29,188 nt of DNA from Brachionus rotundiformis (lineage: Eukaryota > Rotifera > Eurotatoria > Ploima > Brachionidae). Of the stretch, positions 1 to 9,045 are shown one piece after another. The notes beneath the pieces are model-generated. The model was not told the origin of the DNA and searched no databases. It saw only the letters and a program-made list of their open reading frames with translations. How positions within the stretch are numbered: position 1 is the stretch's first letter; each line of letters starts with the position of its first letter. A program made the position numbers and the translations under genes. The stretch lies in assembly GCA_016802295.1 (NCBI GenBank), contig JAESIW010000203.1, forward strand, positions 819,348 to 848,535, read 5' to 3'.

Positions 1-146
1 CATTTTGATCAAGATTAAATTCTGTAACAAGTGATATTCAAATTTTCCAAACCACCGAGGACAATTCTGGCTCACATTTTGCGTGACACCTAGGGGTTGG
101 ACAAGCATTATTGGAAAGCCGTTAATATAAAAATAATGTTTTTCTA
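1..146 (-). other. Short open frame at window edge, unidentified
   Basis: Read on the minus strand, this stretch has an unbroken frame of about 42 codons and is richer in G+C than the AT-rich DNA around it. It ends next to the TTAA of a piggyBac-ended element at 147. I recognise no domain. It may be a fragment of a retroelement or an exon of a gene lying outside the window. Confidence 0.15.
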
Positions 147-498
147 TTAACACTAAAAGCACCAGCGATGTCAAAATCACATAATTGGTGTTTTAGGTCA
201 TCATAATCTTCATCATAACCTTCTTTTTAGATCATTTGTTCGCCCTCATCTTGAGTTTGTAGCAGCAACCTGCAATGTTCCCAAACAAGTTAAGCCAATA
301 TTTTCAAAAATAGTATCCGAATTGAAGACTAAATCATACTCCCAGGATGTAATTCATTTAATTTAAAAAATTAAAATTATCTATTCAATAAAATATATTT
401 TTATATATTTCTTTTTAAATTTAAAATAGTAAAAAAGATGTCAAACTGACAATTCTGGTGCTTCTAGGTAGCAAAATGACCGCTGCTTTCAGTGTTAA
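147..498. mobile_element. Short piggyBac-ended non-autonomous element
   Basis: The segment is bounded by TTAA at 147-150 and 495-498. The left end reads inward as CACTAAAAGCACC and the right end inward as CACTGAAAGCAGC, with a second subterminal GGTGCTTCTAG at about 456. TTAA targets and a terminus starting CACT are what a piggyBac-superfamily element shows. The ends match the element at 5520-6109 (CACTAGAAGCACC plus a nearby TGTCAAAATGAC). The interior carries a LINE scrap and no transposase. It lies about 70 bp downstream of the Ly6-like stop codon. Confidence 0.55.
225..345 (+). pseudogene. Non-LTR retrotransposon (LINE) scrap, C-terminal RT region
   Basis: In one plus-strand frame the sequence reads FVRPHLEFVAATCNV. 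This is a good match to the VRPHLEYA..WNP block found after the palm domain in CR1/Jockey/L2-type reverse transcriptases. About 40 codons are open before a stop. The fragment lies inside a segment bounded by piggyBac-type ends, so it was either captured or inserted there. It is too short to assign to a clade. Confidence 0.4.
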
Positions 499-571
499 TT
501 TAACAAAAGATAAAAATAAAAATTTTATTGAGTAAATTAATTTAAATTTTTAAAATTATTTTTGTGAAAAA

Positions 572-1105
572 TTAAAAGTAGTTTTTCAAAACAACTACAG
601 CTGATAGAATGGATAGTAAAAATCCGCCATTTTTCAAATCTCTGGAGCTATTACAATTATCAGTCCTGCACACATGTGCAAATATTGTCTCACCATATCC
701 GTCTTGGTAAAGAGTCTTGCTTACCATCTGCTCAGATTCAGCATTACTTAAGCATCCAACTTTTACAAAAAGATTACCGCCGGACAATTTGTGCACAATT
801 TTCTAAATTTATCAATTTTATTAAAAAAATAAATTTTTAATTTTATCTTTCTTACGAAGCATCCGAAAGGCTGATTTATCGGATTTCTATCTGCACTATT
901 TGCACAATTGACGTATCTGGTGTCATAAAAATATTTTATCTTATCTGAATTAGGACTGCTAATGCCATATCCGACCCTGCATTTCAGAGATAACGAAAAA
1001 TTAGAAAGCACTTAAAAAAAAATTTATATTTGGTCATGGTGTTAATGGATCAAAGTTACACAATAAGCTTGTCAATAAGATATAAAAATTAGCACTCAAC
1101 ACCAT
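572..1105 (-). CDS. Ly6/uPAR-fold GPI-anchored protein (3 exons)
   Basis: A small secreted protein of the three-finger Ly6/uPAR type, predicted to be tethered outside the cell by a GPI anchor; ligand unknown. The model has three exons: 1060-1105, 856-1010 and 572-802. Introns are 49 and 53 bp, GT...AG, and the joined frame is 143 aa. Residues 1-23 form a hydrophobic signal peptide that exists only after splicing. The mature protein then starts LKC. The C-terminal CRTDNCN (112-118) is the Ly6 hallmark, and residues 126-141 are a hydrophobic GPI-attachment tail. Only six cysteines are visible (26, 51, 66, 84, 112, 117) against the usual eight to ten, so one or two canonical disulfides are missing. 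AATAAA lies at 524-529 on the minus strand, about 45 nt past the stop. The start ATG was chosen because it alone supplies a signal peptide. Family is confident; exon 1 is inferred. Confidence 0.75.
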
Positions 1106-1672
1106 ATTTCTTGATTAAACGATTTTAAAATTTAAGAGAATAAATCCCTTAAATACCTTTAAAAAACTTAATCATTTTTTCACCTTGGCAAATAATCATC
1201 AAATAAAGACAATTTTTCCAAATATGTACTGTGGTGTTATGTATAAGACTAATATTAAAAATTAAATGTGGTTTTTTCAAATGATAAATATTTAGAAAAA
1301 TTTAATTTAAATGTGGCTTAGAATAAAACAGCTATTTAAAAAAAATTTAATTGTGAATTATTTGATTTGTAAAATATACTCAATTTTTTAAGTGTTTTTA
1401 AGGTACATTTTAAAAAAAGTAGGAGGATAAATTGTTCTATTGATTTTGGTAAAATATAATTGTTATTCATATTAATATTTTTTATATTTTCTTTTTAAAA
1501 ATTATTACTCAGAAATTTTCTATTCAAATAAAATACTGTTAATTTATTATTAACATTAATATACAAAAAAAAATATCTAACTTAAGATGGTTTTATTAAA
1601 TTAAAAAAAAATAAAAAATTAGAAGGATTAATAGTTGTATTAATTTCGAGTTAAAAATTTATCAATTTTATT
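1106..1672. other. AT-rich intergenic DNA
   Basis: No open frame or RNA gene is recognisable. It must hold the promoter of the minus-strand Ly6-like gene, but no specific element stands out. Part of it (about 1470-1570) is loosely similar in direct orientation to 1905-1996, sharing a block around AGAATACTGTT/AAAATACTGTT, which suggests old duplicated filler. Confidence 0.4.
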
Positions 1673-1866
1673 TGAAAAATGGCGAAATTTTACTATCTTT
1701 TCTATCAGCTGTAGTTGTTTTGAAAAGCTTCTTTTATTTTTCATTAAAATTTTTATTTTTATCTTTTGTTAAATTAACACTATAAACAACGATCATTTTG
1801 CCACCTTAAAGCATCAGAAATGTCATTTTGACATCTATTTTACTATTTTAAATTTAAAAAGAAATT
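1673..1866 (+). pseudogene. Inverted partial copy of the Ly6-like gene 3' end
   Basis: On the plus strand this matches the minus-strand sequence running from the last codons of the Ly6-like gene (around 633) through its 3' flank to about 405. The GPI-tail codons are recognisable (LLSFLSAVVVLK against LLSILSAVVVLK in the gene), but the stop codon is lost and the frame runs on. The 3' flank, including the neighbouring piggyBac end with its TTAA, follows with a deletion of roughly 37 bp. Only the tail end was copied, so this is a non-functional fragment. Confidence 0.7.
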
Positions 1867-2285
1867 ATGTAATTAATTTTTGAGTAAAATAAAAACTATT
1901 CTATATTGATATTTTTTATATTTTGATCTTTGAAAAAATTTTTTTAAAAATAGAATACTGTTTATTCATTAATAACATAAATTACAAAAAAAGACATAAA
2001 TTTACTTTTTTGCACATTTGTTTGGTCATGACCATTATCGTCTATTGTCATATCTGGATATCAAAGAGTACAATATTATATTTGGAATATGTATAGTTTA
2101 TAGCATTTAGTAGAAAATTATTTTTTTTAATTTTAATAATTTTTAGCTGTTAATCAGCTATTTCAAAAAAAAAACTTGCTTATATTGGTAAAATTTCCCC
2201 CCTTACTACTTTTTCTTTATAATGAATGCTTGTGATTAAAATCAATTCCTGATGACTAGAAGTTAGCCATTGTTAATTCTTTATT
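1867..2285. other. AT-rich intergenic DNA
   Basis: I see no gene. Long A and T runs are present, and one block resembles DNA at about 1470-1570 in direct orientation. Confidence 0.4.
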
Positions 2286-3410
2286 TTAAAATAAAGGTAA
2301 TAAATCAGATATCAATAACTACAGGGCTATTTCAGTTCTTTCTCCAATTGCAATATTGTTTGAAAGATTACTGACTCGTCAAATTTAAAGCTATTTTGAA
2401 TCTAACAATATATTTTTAATGGACAGCATGGATTCAGACCTGGGCATTCATATCAGACTGCATTTCATGAATATCTTAGTGAATTAAATCTAGTCAAAGA
2501 AAAGAAACTTACTACATTTTTTTACATTTTTCGGATGCAATTCACAATCTTAGGGATTGATGTTATTTTTAGAAGGTTGATATTAATTAGTCAGCAACTT
2601 ATTGTATGACTTTTTCTAATAGAAAAACTGTTATTCCCGAAATGATTAATCTTTTTAGAAATGAAATAAAAGCTGAAAATGAAATAACTCTTTAAGGTTT
2701 TGACATTGATGAAAATCTAAATTTTTCTAAATTTGCATGCATCTAGTACATCATTAGTTATGAATAAAAAATTATTCAGCATTGACTTTTCAATCTATCA
2801 ACTTCTGTAAAAATACAATTTCTTAAGACCTTTATATTGCCTTATTTTGATTATTTTGCTCGACTCTCCTATGCTATTTCTTAAAAGAGGCTAAACTCGC
2901 TAAGAGTTATTATTTAAATTGCTTAAGTTCAAATTTGAAGTAAATAATTTTAATGATATTAACAACTTCTAGAAAAATATGGCTTATATGCATTTCAACA
3001 TAGAATTCTCGATAGAATGTTATCTTTTGCTTATAAAACACTTTATTTTCTTTATTCTCCTCATAATCTAAGGCAGAAATTGAACAAGAATGACTCGAGA
3101 AATTTTTAATAACTTAAGAATTATAAATTGTGTTGTGATCATGAGATCAAGCTTTCATTTTTGAATAATATTAATTTGATTTTCTCAGATTTTGTAAAAA
3201 AATTCAAAAAATTTAATTTAAATATTACAATGTTTTACTTTTTTAAATAATTTTATAAAAATTTGTTCATTTTTAATTTGGAAGATTGATTTTATATTAT
3301 TTAAATAAATGAAGTGCTAATCTTTCTGACATGGGCACTAGCCTGTTGACAAACCTTGAAATTGAAAGGCGATCTGGTATATAATATTCATGGCCTAAAT
3401 GATAAGCTCT

Positions 3411-3446
<36 letters not shown>
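2286..3446 (+). mobile_element. Decayed non-LTR retrotransposon (CR1/L2/Jockey-like), 5' truncated
   Basis: Successive, frame-shifted pieces of a non-LTR reverse transcriptase can be read. NNYRAISVLSP (about 2315-2345) is the classic NYRPISLLS block. GQHGFRPGH (about 2424-2450) is the QHGFR block. A degraded FIDFSDAF-like stretch follows near 2525. PYFDYFARLSYA near 2840 is the downstream PYFDYC region. The 3' end is a run of nine GTTA repeats, a short-repeat tail of the sort these elements make on insertion. Several stops and frameshifts show it is dead. Confidence 0.7.
3411..3446. repeat. (GTTA)9 microsatellite
   Basis: Nine perfect GTTA repeats sit immediately after the retroelement 3' region. 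They are best read as its terminal tail rather than an independent microsatellite. Confidence 0.9.
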
Positions 3447-3486
3447 ATAAATAACATTAAGTCAAGAAAAGCATAAAAATACAAAA

Positions 3487-3492
3487 TTTATT
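3487..3492 (-). terminator. Poly(A) signal for PIGU
   Basis: AATAAA on the minus strand, about 32 nt downstream of the PIGU stop codon. It is the only canonical signal near the 3' end, and none is evident between BORCS7 and PIGU. Confidence 0.5.
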
Positions 3493-3523
3493 TAAATTAA
3501 AATCACTGAATCAAGTAAAATAA

Positions 3524-4891
3524 TTATTCTAGAGTAAAATTAGCAGGTTTTCCATCATTACTCAGTGGCACATCGCTTCCATTCAGCTTAATAAACTCTC
3601 TTTTCAAACAGGCGTATAATACGTCTACTAGTAGGAATATTTGCCCCACTGAGTACACAAGAGTGATGGCAAAATAAAAATTTGCATTGCCACCTCCGCT
3701 TCCCAGCCAAAGGTAAAACATTATTGGTGCCAGGACTGCTCCAGCAATCAGCATGCATGTATGGATTAGCACATTTCTCATCAGTGGGAACAAGTAGGCC
3801 ACACACGGCAAAAAAGATGTGTACAGGCCAGTCTCGCCAATGTTCGGATAAGACTTGAACACAAATAAAAGTCCGATCTGAATCAATAAGTTAACTAGAG
3901 GCTCGTCTTTAAGTCTCAAAGTAAGTGGTACTGAGTATACAAAAGCATTCACTTGAAACACATAGATAAAAAATGTGATAAAATGGTCAAACATTTCTGT
4001 CAAAAAGTACCAAAATAAGCCCATATTGGGTAGTAAATCTCTCACTTTTAGAATAAACAAATAGGTACAGTCCACAAAACGGGTATTGAAATTTTCCAAA
4101 TACAAATTGAACATGAATACCAGGGCAGCAAAAAGGCCAAAAATTGCCAAATGCTTGCTTACCAGATTCAACTCGGACTTTATTTCTCTGCGCTTGAGAA
4201 TTTTCTTTTGCCGTATGAGACTTATGGTAGGGACAATTAGCACCAGCGAGTAAACAGTGATATTGGCATGTATGGCTAAAAGTATGTAGGACATGAAAAT
4301 TTTACCATTAAGCAAAAAATTCAACCATAATAACAAAATGAAGTGCTGAATTAGAACTGTGGTTTGTGACATACAGCAAGCCAAGTTCAATGGATTAAAT
4401 AAATAGCAAGCCATGGCAAACATTGACCAAAACATGGGCTTAAAATTTTTCTCTGTTAACAAAAAGTCTTCTTTCTTGTCCTTGGACTCAAAAAAACGAG
4501 CATATTTACCATTTGTTTTGTTAAAATTTTCCATAATACAAGTGTATTGAATTATTTTGTAGCTTATGGTGTAAACAAGGACCGAATTTAGGCAATCTAT
4601 TATTATAAAGAGAAAAATAATGTTCTCTTGAGTGAATAGTTGGATAAGGAAATGGTATAAATTAATCATCATTGGGATCTCGTGAACCAGATCGCCTTCA
4701 TAGGGCGAGGTGTTGAGTGATCTTTTCAGATAAATGCCTTCTAGGACCCGATTCCAGCTTGTCAATGGAGTGGATATCTCGAGCCTATTCTGGAGCCATT
4801 GGCGCAGTGATTGATTGCTGGATAGGAATAGGCGAACCATGGCTCCTAGAACAAGGATCCCAATGAAAGCTGGTGAGCGGTATTTAGACAT
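3524..4891 (-). CDS. PIGU: GPI transamidase subunit PIG-U
   Basis: PIGU is a multi-pass ER membrane subunit of GPI transamidase (with PIGK, GPAA1, PIGS and PIGT), which cleaves the C-terminal signal of client proteins and attaches the GPI anchor. The family is recognised along its length: ISTPLTSW near residue 39, SPYEGDLVHEIP near 62, the NMGLFWYFLTEMFDHF segment, a FKSYPNIGE block and GNANFYFAITLVYSVGQI near the C-terminus. There are many hydrophobic segments and the frame is intronless. I start at the ATG at 4891 (455 aa); upstream in-frame codons exist but only a TTG could serve. Human PIGU is 435 aa, so this looks complete. The start lies inside the last codons of BORCS7, overlapping by 8 nt (ATGTCTAA), so PIGU is probably the second cistron of a shared transcript. 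Confidence 0.93.
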   Translation of the reverse strand: MSKYRSPAFIGILVLGAMVRLFLSSNQSLRQWLQNRLEISTPLTSWNRVLEGIYLKRSLNTSPYEGDLVHEIPMMINLYHFLIQLFTQENIIFLFIIIDCLNSVLVYTISYKIIQYTCIMENFNKTNGKYARFFESKDKKEDFLLTEKNFKPMFWSMFAMACYLFNPLNLACCMSQTTVLIQHFILLLWLNFLLNGKIFMSYILLAIHANITVYSLVLIVPTISLIRQKKILKRREIKSELNLVSKHLAIFGLFAALVFMFNLYLENFNTRFVDCTYLFILKVRDLLPNMGLFWYFLTEMFDHFITFFIYVFQVNAFVYSVPLTLRLKDEPLVNLLIQIGLLFVFKSYPNIGETGLYTSFLPCVAYLFPLMRNVLIHTCMLIAGAVLAPIMFYLWLGSGGGNANFYFAITLVYSVGQIFLLVDVLYACLKREFIKLNGSDVPLSNDGKPANFTLE

Positions 4892-5204
4892 TTTTGTGCT
4901 TGATTGAGTCAATTTGGGAAGCTACTTCTCTCAAAAGGTCCAAATCAGACTTTATCTTGTCAACTTGGCAATTCAATTGTGAACTTATGATGCCAATTTT
5001 TTGCAGCTTTTCACCTGTCGAGTCAATCAACTGTTCGTTTTGAATGAACTTTTTAAATGATTGTTTAAAAAGGTCGTTCGAGTTGGAGCTTTTGATGGTG
5101 CTTGTGGTCAAATCGATGATGTTTAGCAGGTTTTGAGCTATTTTGTATCTGATGTTGGCTTTTGATTCTTCGTTTGAGAATTTTATTTGTGGTTCAGTTG
5201 ACAT
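4884..5204 (-). CDS. BORCS7: BLOC-1-related complex subunit 7 homologue
   Basis: BORCS7 is a small subunit of BORC, the lysosome-surface complex that recruits Arl8 and kinesin and so positions lysosomes. This protein is 106 aa, essentially the family length, and aligns end to end with the vertebrate protein as I remember it. Conserved features are the N-terminal helix, the SNDLFKQSFKKFIQNEQLI segment matching SSELLGQAARNMVLQEDAI, and LQKIGIISSQLNCQ matching LRKMAIITTHLQYQ. The whole protein should be helical or coiled coil, with no membrane segment. The ATG at 5204 is the first Met of the frame. Its stop overlaps the PIGU start by 8 nt, and I see no poly(A) signal between the two, so one mRNA probably carries both. 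The gene is intronless. Assignment rests on remembered similarity. Confidence 0.75.
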   Translation of the reverse strand: MSTEPQIKFSNEESKANIRYKIAQNLLNIIDLTTSTIKSSNSNDLFKQSFKKFIQNEQLIDSTGEKLQKIGIISSQLNCQVDKIKSDLDLLREVASQIDSIKHKNV

Positions 5205-5519
5205 AGCATTAAAGTATGCACAAATTTGGAAGTATTTACTTTGTGGTTGTTAATGAGTTGGTTGAGAATGTTGACTTATTTTAGTCTATAAAATATTCTA
5301 GAAATAAAATTTAAAAAAGTGCATTTTTAGTTAACATTTATTTCAGCTTTTTATTAATTGATAAAAATAAGTGTCTACTATTTTTAGTTTATTTTTTAAT
5401 TAATTAAATTATTAAATTATTAAAAACCATATCAATAAATTGGTGATCTTAATTTAATTTTATTATTCTTGGCCAACACTCAAGATTTCTATTTTTTCTT
5501 ATAAACACAATTTTGTTTA
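5205..5519. other. AT-rich promoter-side DNA of BORCS7-PIGU
   Basis: This is the only upstream region for the minus-strand BORCS7/PIGU pair. No recognisable promoter element stands out. TTTTATAG at about 5285 (minus strand) could act as a 3' splice site for a spliced leader, but that is speculation. Confidence 0.3.
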
Positions 5520-6109
5520 TTAACACTAGAAGCACCAAGGTGTCAAAATGACTCCTTTTGATTTTTTACTAAGTTTTTACGATTAAAACTTGAAATTGAA
5601 ATTGTAAAGTTAACATTAAAAAAATTTTAAATTTAAAAATTTTATATTAACATATTTACATGATGCATCAATTTTTTAAACTGACTAAATGCTACTAGAA
5701 GCACCAAAAAGAGTCAAATGACTCCTATTCTACCCATTCTACACCCCGAACACCTAAAAGTGTAGGTAAAAGAGTCCAAAGCTTAGATGATCAATAAAAC
5801 AATTCTCCAAAGCGTGTTTAGTATCAAATTCGCTTTTGCAACAATAATAAAACTAATTTAATTTGTAAAAACTGTAATAAATCAGTATGCGGACAATGTA
5901 CAATGGAACGTGTGATTATTTGTAAAAAATGTGAAAAATAATTTTTATTGGAATCTTTTTTTTTATTACATGATTTAAAATTGATATAAAATTAATTTAA
6001 TATTTTTTTTTATTGAATAAAGCGTTAAAAGATCTTTAATTTAAAAAAGAGTCATTTGACCCCATTTGGTGCTTCTAGTTTTTATTTTTGTTGGTACTTC
6101 TAGTGTTAA
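5520..6109 (+). mobile_element. piggyBac deletion derivative with TTAA duplications
   Basis: The element is bounded by TTAA at 5520-5523 and 6106-6109. Termini read inward CACTAGAAGCACC (left) and CACTAGAAGTACC (right). A second copy of CTAGAAGCACC near a GTCAAATGACTCC motif lies at about 5693, and its inverted mate GGTGCTTCTAG lies at about 6068. About 580 bp long, it keeps only the C-terminal end of the transposase, so it is non-autonomous. The same termini occur at 147-498, so this is a small local family. Confidence 0.75.
5738..5943 (+). pseudogene. piggyBac transposase remnant, C-terminal cysteine-rich domain
   Basis: In one frame the stretch reads as the end of a piggyBac transposase: a proline/basic linker, then a run of cysteine pairs (FC, ICKNCNK, VCGQC, ICKKCEK) ending at a TAA at 5941. 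This is the zinc-binding cysteine-rich domain that piggyBac transposases use to bind their ends. Two in-frame stops upstream and the missing DDE domain show it is a relic. Confidence 0.6.
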
Positions 6110-6847
6110 TATACTTTATACATAAATTACTTTCAAAAATTTAATATGGTTGTGCTGGACGAAAAATCAAAACTGGTTCGCCATGTTAAAAGATATGTAT
6201 ACGTGAAAAGTGGCTCTTCATATTTCATATTTCTAAATTCCTTTAAAAAGAATCTAATTTTGGGTGCTTCATTTTCTTGACAAAAGTTAAAAAGCTATCA
6301 ATAATTTTTTTTAAATAAGGCTAATGCATGTAGATAGATGCATATCTTAAGCTTTTTTCACTTTTTGCCAATCTACTATGGTGACCACAATTAAACTTCA
6401 AATGATGATCAAAATCTCCTAATGAATCCTTTAGGTTCATTTTTTGGCATAAGCCTAAAATTTCAAATATTTGGTTTTATAAAATTTTTGGAATTTGTGT
6501 AGAAAGTGTGTTATTTTCATTTCAAAAAATTGTACAATTAAGTTCATCTTTGTTGAAAAATTTTTTTTTAAGTGTGCAGATAGTGTGCAGATCAGAGATT
6601 TAAGAGTGAGTTTTTTAAAAATTTTACGTCTGGTTAAGAATTTATCCGGATATTTACAAAAACCAAATGTTCATATATTCAAACAGAATCAAAACGTCGC
6701 TGGTAAAGACCAATCTTCCAGAGTAACTATCATTATAACTCATTTAAAATAGAGCGTCTTTTGTTTAAAATTATTAGTATTTAATTCTTAACTTTATTTG
6801 TAAAATTTTAAATAGAATGAGTAAACTAAGATTGTTTCTAGATTATT
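6110..6847. other. AT-rich intergenic DNA
   Basis: An 85-codon frame exists at 6495-6752 on the plus strand, but its composition is low-complexity and it matches nothing I know. No other feature is visible. Confidence 0.35.
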
Positions 6848-7030
6848 AAATAATAATAATAATAATAAGCTACGGTGGTTATCCCACCAAACGAAAACTC
6901 ATTTAGGGATTTCTAAATTTTCTTTCCGACAGTGCCTCATTCTCCTTTGACTATCACGACGAATCGACTTCGTCAATCATTCTCTTAGACAAGTTTTTGT
7001 ACTTGCTTTGGCTACTACAGTAGGCATTAA
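6848..7030 (-). mobile_element. 3' end of a retroelement with hairpin and (TTA)n tail
   Basis: On the minus strand a relatively G+C-rich stretch (7030 down to about 6870) ends in a perfect 5-bp hairpin, GGTGG-GATAA-CCACC, followed by GTAGC and a (TTA)6-like tail. A terminal hairpin followed by a short-unit tail is typical of LINE and LINE-dependent SINE 3' ends. No coding frame is recognisable, so the clade is unknown. Confidence 0.45.
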
Positions 7031-7693
7031 TTTTTTTTATATTAGAACAAAAATTAATCTAATGATAAAAAATCAACTTATCAGTTTCTTCTAATATCTT
7101 TCTTACTTTGTACTGTAATTATTGACTGTGATTCTATAAACTAATAGTACTGCTATTTCTGCAAATTTCCTTGTTTGAAAATAATAATTTATTTTTTAAA
7201 TTTTTTGGCATGTGCTATTCACAGGACTCGTTTTGATCCTTAAAATTACAATAGTACTTTAATAGAGAATTTTATTTTTGTTAAAATTATCCATAATTTA
7301 TTATTAGGCTATAAATTTTGTAAGTTGTGCTGGAAAAAAGATGAAAAGAGATAATTGTCTAACCAGTGCTGTGTAGACCATTCTCAATGTACCAATGCTT
7401 AAATTCCTGACTTTTACAAATCATACCCAATAAAATTCAGACCACTCTGAATATAAATACCCATATCTTTTTCAGAAATTGTTTTCTATATAAATTCTTT
7501 GTCCCATATCTGCAATAAATGGTATTGTTTAACAAAGGATTTTTCGAACCAACATGCCTTTCACTGCACTTTTCGATATTTAAATCCAGATACCAAGTAG
7601 GTGACAAGCTTAAATTAAGAATATATGCAACTCGTGTAATTTGGCCTGAATCACCTTTGAATAACTTCAGAGGAACAGGGAGTAAATAAAATA
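7031..7693. other. AT-rich DNA with one unidentified open frame
   Basis: A minus-strand frame at 7437-7706 has about 89 codons and is less AT-rich than its surroundings, reading PLKLFKGDSGQITRVAYIL in part. I do not recognise it. Its upstream end is cut by the Tc1 insertion at 7694, so it could be part of an older gene or retroelement. Confidence 0.25.
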
Positions 7694-9045
7694 CAGTATG
7701 TTGCAAAAGTTTAGAAATTTTTTTTTTCGTTAAAATAAGAATTGTTTTTGCAAATATATATAGGCGGGAAAATAAAAAAAAGTGTTTTTTTTTTCAAATT
7801 TTTATTTGTCATCAATCCAAGATCATAATATCAAAAAAAAAATTAAGCCTTATAACAAGCCAAAATTCTTTTTGGCATAGATTCAATCAACTTTTGTACG
7901 TACTCAGTTGGAATCTTTATCCACTCTTTGTGTAAAACCTCTTTTAAATGCTCGAGGTTACCTTTGTGTTTTCCATTTTGGCATCCATGTATGACCATAA
8001 GTTCTCGATTGGGTTGAGATCTGGTGTACGGGCACACCATGGCAGAACCTCAATGTTCTGTTCTTTAAGCTAGTCCCTTACTGAGTGGGCAGTATGTGCC
8101 GAAGCGCCATCTTGCTGAAAAATCCAAGGGTCGTCTGGCTCAAATAGCAGGTCAACAGATGGTAAAAGGTTGTTTTCCAAGGTGTTGATGTAGACAAATT
8201 GATTAATTCGTCCTGTATAAATGTTGCTTATACCAGTGCCTTTGTAGGAAATGCATCCCCAGATACCAGCTGACCCTCCACCGTTTTGTAACCTTGGTAT
8301 ACAGAACTTCGGATGAAACTTTTCATTTTTAAACCTTTTTACGATTACTCTTGACTTACGATTGAAGATCTTAAAATTGGACTCGTCAGTGAAGATAATT
8401 CTGGACCAATTATTAACTGTCCAATTAAGTCTCTGTTTACACCACTTATATCTTTATTGTCTATCTTTTATGGTTAAAAGAGGTTTTCTGACCGCTATAT
8501 GGGACTCTAAACTTTTTTTTTTGAGAAATCTCATTACAGTAGACTTACTTATCCTAACCCCTTGAGTCTTAGAATTAAAATTAGTGGCGAGTTTTTGATA
8601 GCTAGATGTAGGTTCTTTTCTTATCTCTCTAAAAATGTAATTTTCATCCCTAAAAGTCAACTTCCGAGGTCCAGCAGAAGGGCTTCGATCATATACAGTA
8701 CCAGTCTCTTCATATCGTTTTTAACTTGAAGAGACACATTTTGGAGAACATGTTGGCTATCTCATTTTGCTTTTTATCTCCACTTTTTAGCAGACCCACG
8801 ATCTGCCATTTTAGTAGGCTAGAGACGTTTTTTTTTACCCATTTTTTGGCAAAATTAAGATTTTTTGGTTAAGTTATTTTGAAAGGACCTAAGTAGTTGG
8901 AGAGTATTTATTTCAAGCAGTCTAAGAGCACAATTTAATCAAAATTAGAAGCTTTTTAAGAATTAATCATAAAGGTTTGAAAAAAGGTAGCAATGTTTGC
9001 TAAAACTTTAGGTTTACCTGAATTTCTAAACTTTTGCACCGACTA
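7694..9045 (-). mobile_element. Tc1-type DNA transposon, full length but inactivated
   Basis: A 1.35-kb element flanked by TA dinucleotides (7692-7693 and 9046-9047). Its ends share a terminal inverted repeat of roughly 28 bp with the common core TGCAAAAGTTTAGAAATT. Size, TA target and the transposase inside place it in the Tc1 group of Tc1/mariner. Confidence 0.85.
7843..8842 (-). pseudogene. Tc1 transposase pseudogene
   Basis: Read on the minus strand in several frames, this gives a whole Tc1 transposase. The likely start is MGKKKR at 8842. Next come a first helix-turn-helix (ELA-type, around KSGDKKQNEIANMFSKM), a second one in the uninterrupted stretch TFRDENYIFREIRKEPTSSY, and the catalytic domain. 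Catalytic landmarks are TDES (about 8380-8391), QQDGASAHTAH (about 8090-8117) and DLNPIENLWSYM (E codon at 8004-8006). Several stop codons and frameshifts break the frame, so no active enzyme can be made. Confidence 0.85.

Noticed and set aside
4884..4912. PIGU starting further upstream, seven residues before M1
   Set aside because: That codon is TTG; the first ATG in frame is at 4891, and MSKYRSPAFIG is a normal PIGU N-terminus.
5738..5943. Active piggyBac transposase gene
   Set aside because: Only the cysteine-rich C-terminus remains and it has in-frame stops.
6495..6752. 85-codon plus-strand frame
   Set aside because: Low-complexity, AT-driven composition, no domain, no sensible start context.
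7437..7706. 89-codon minus-strand frame as a gene
   Set aside because: No recognisable domain or clear start, and its 5' part runs into the Tc1 terminus; kept only as a note in the intergenic entry.
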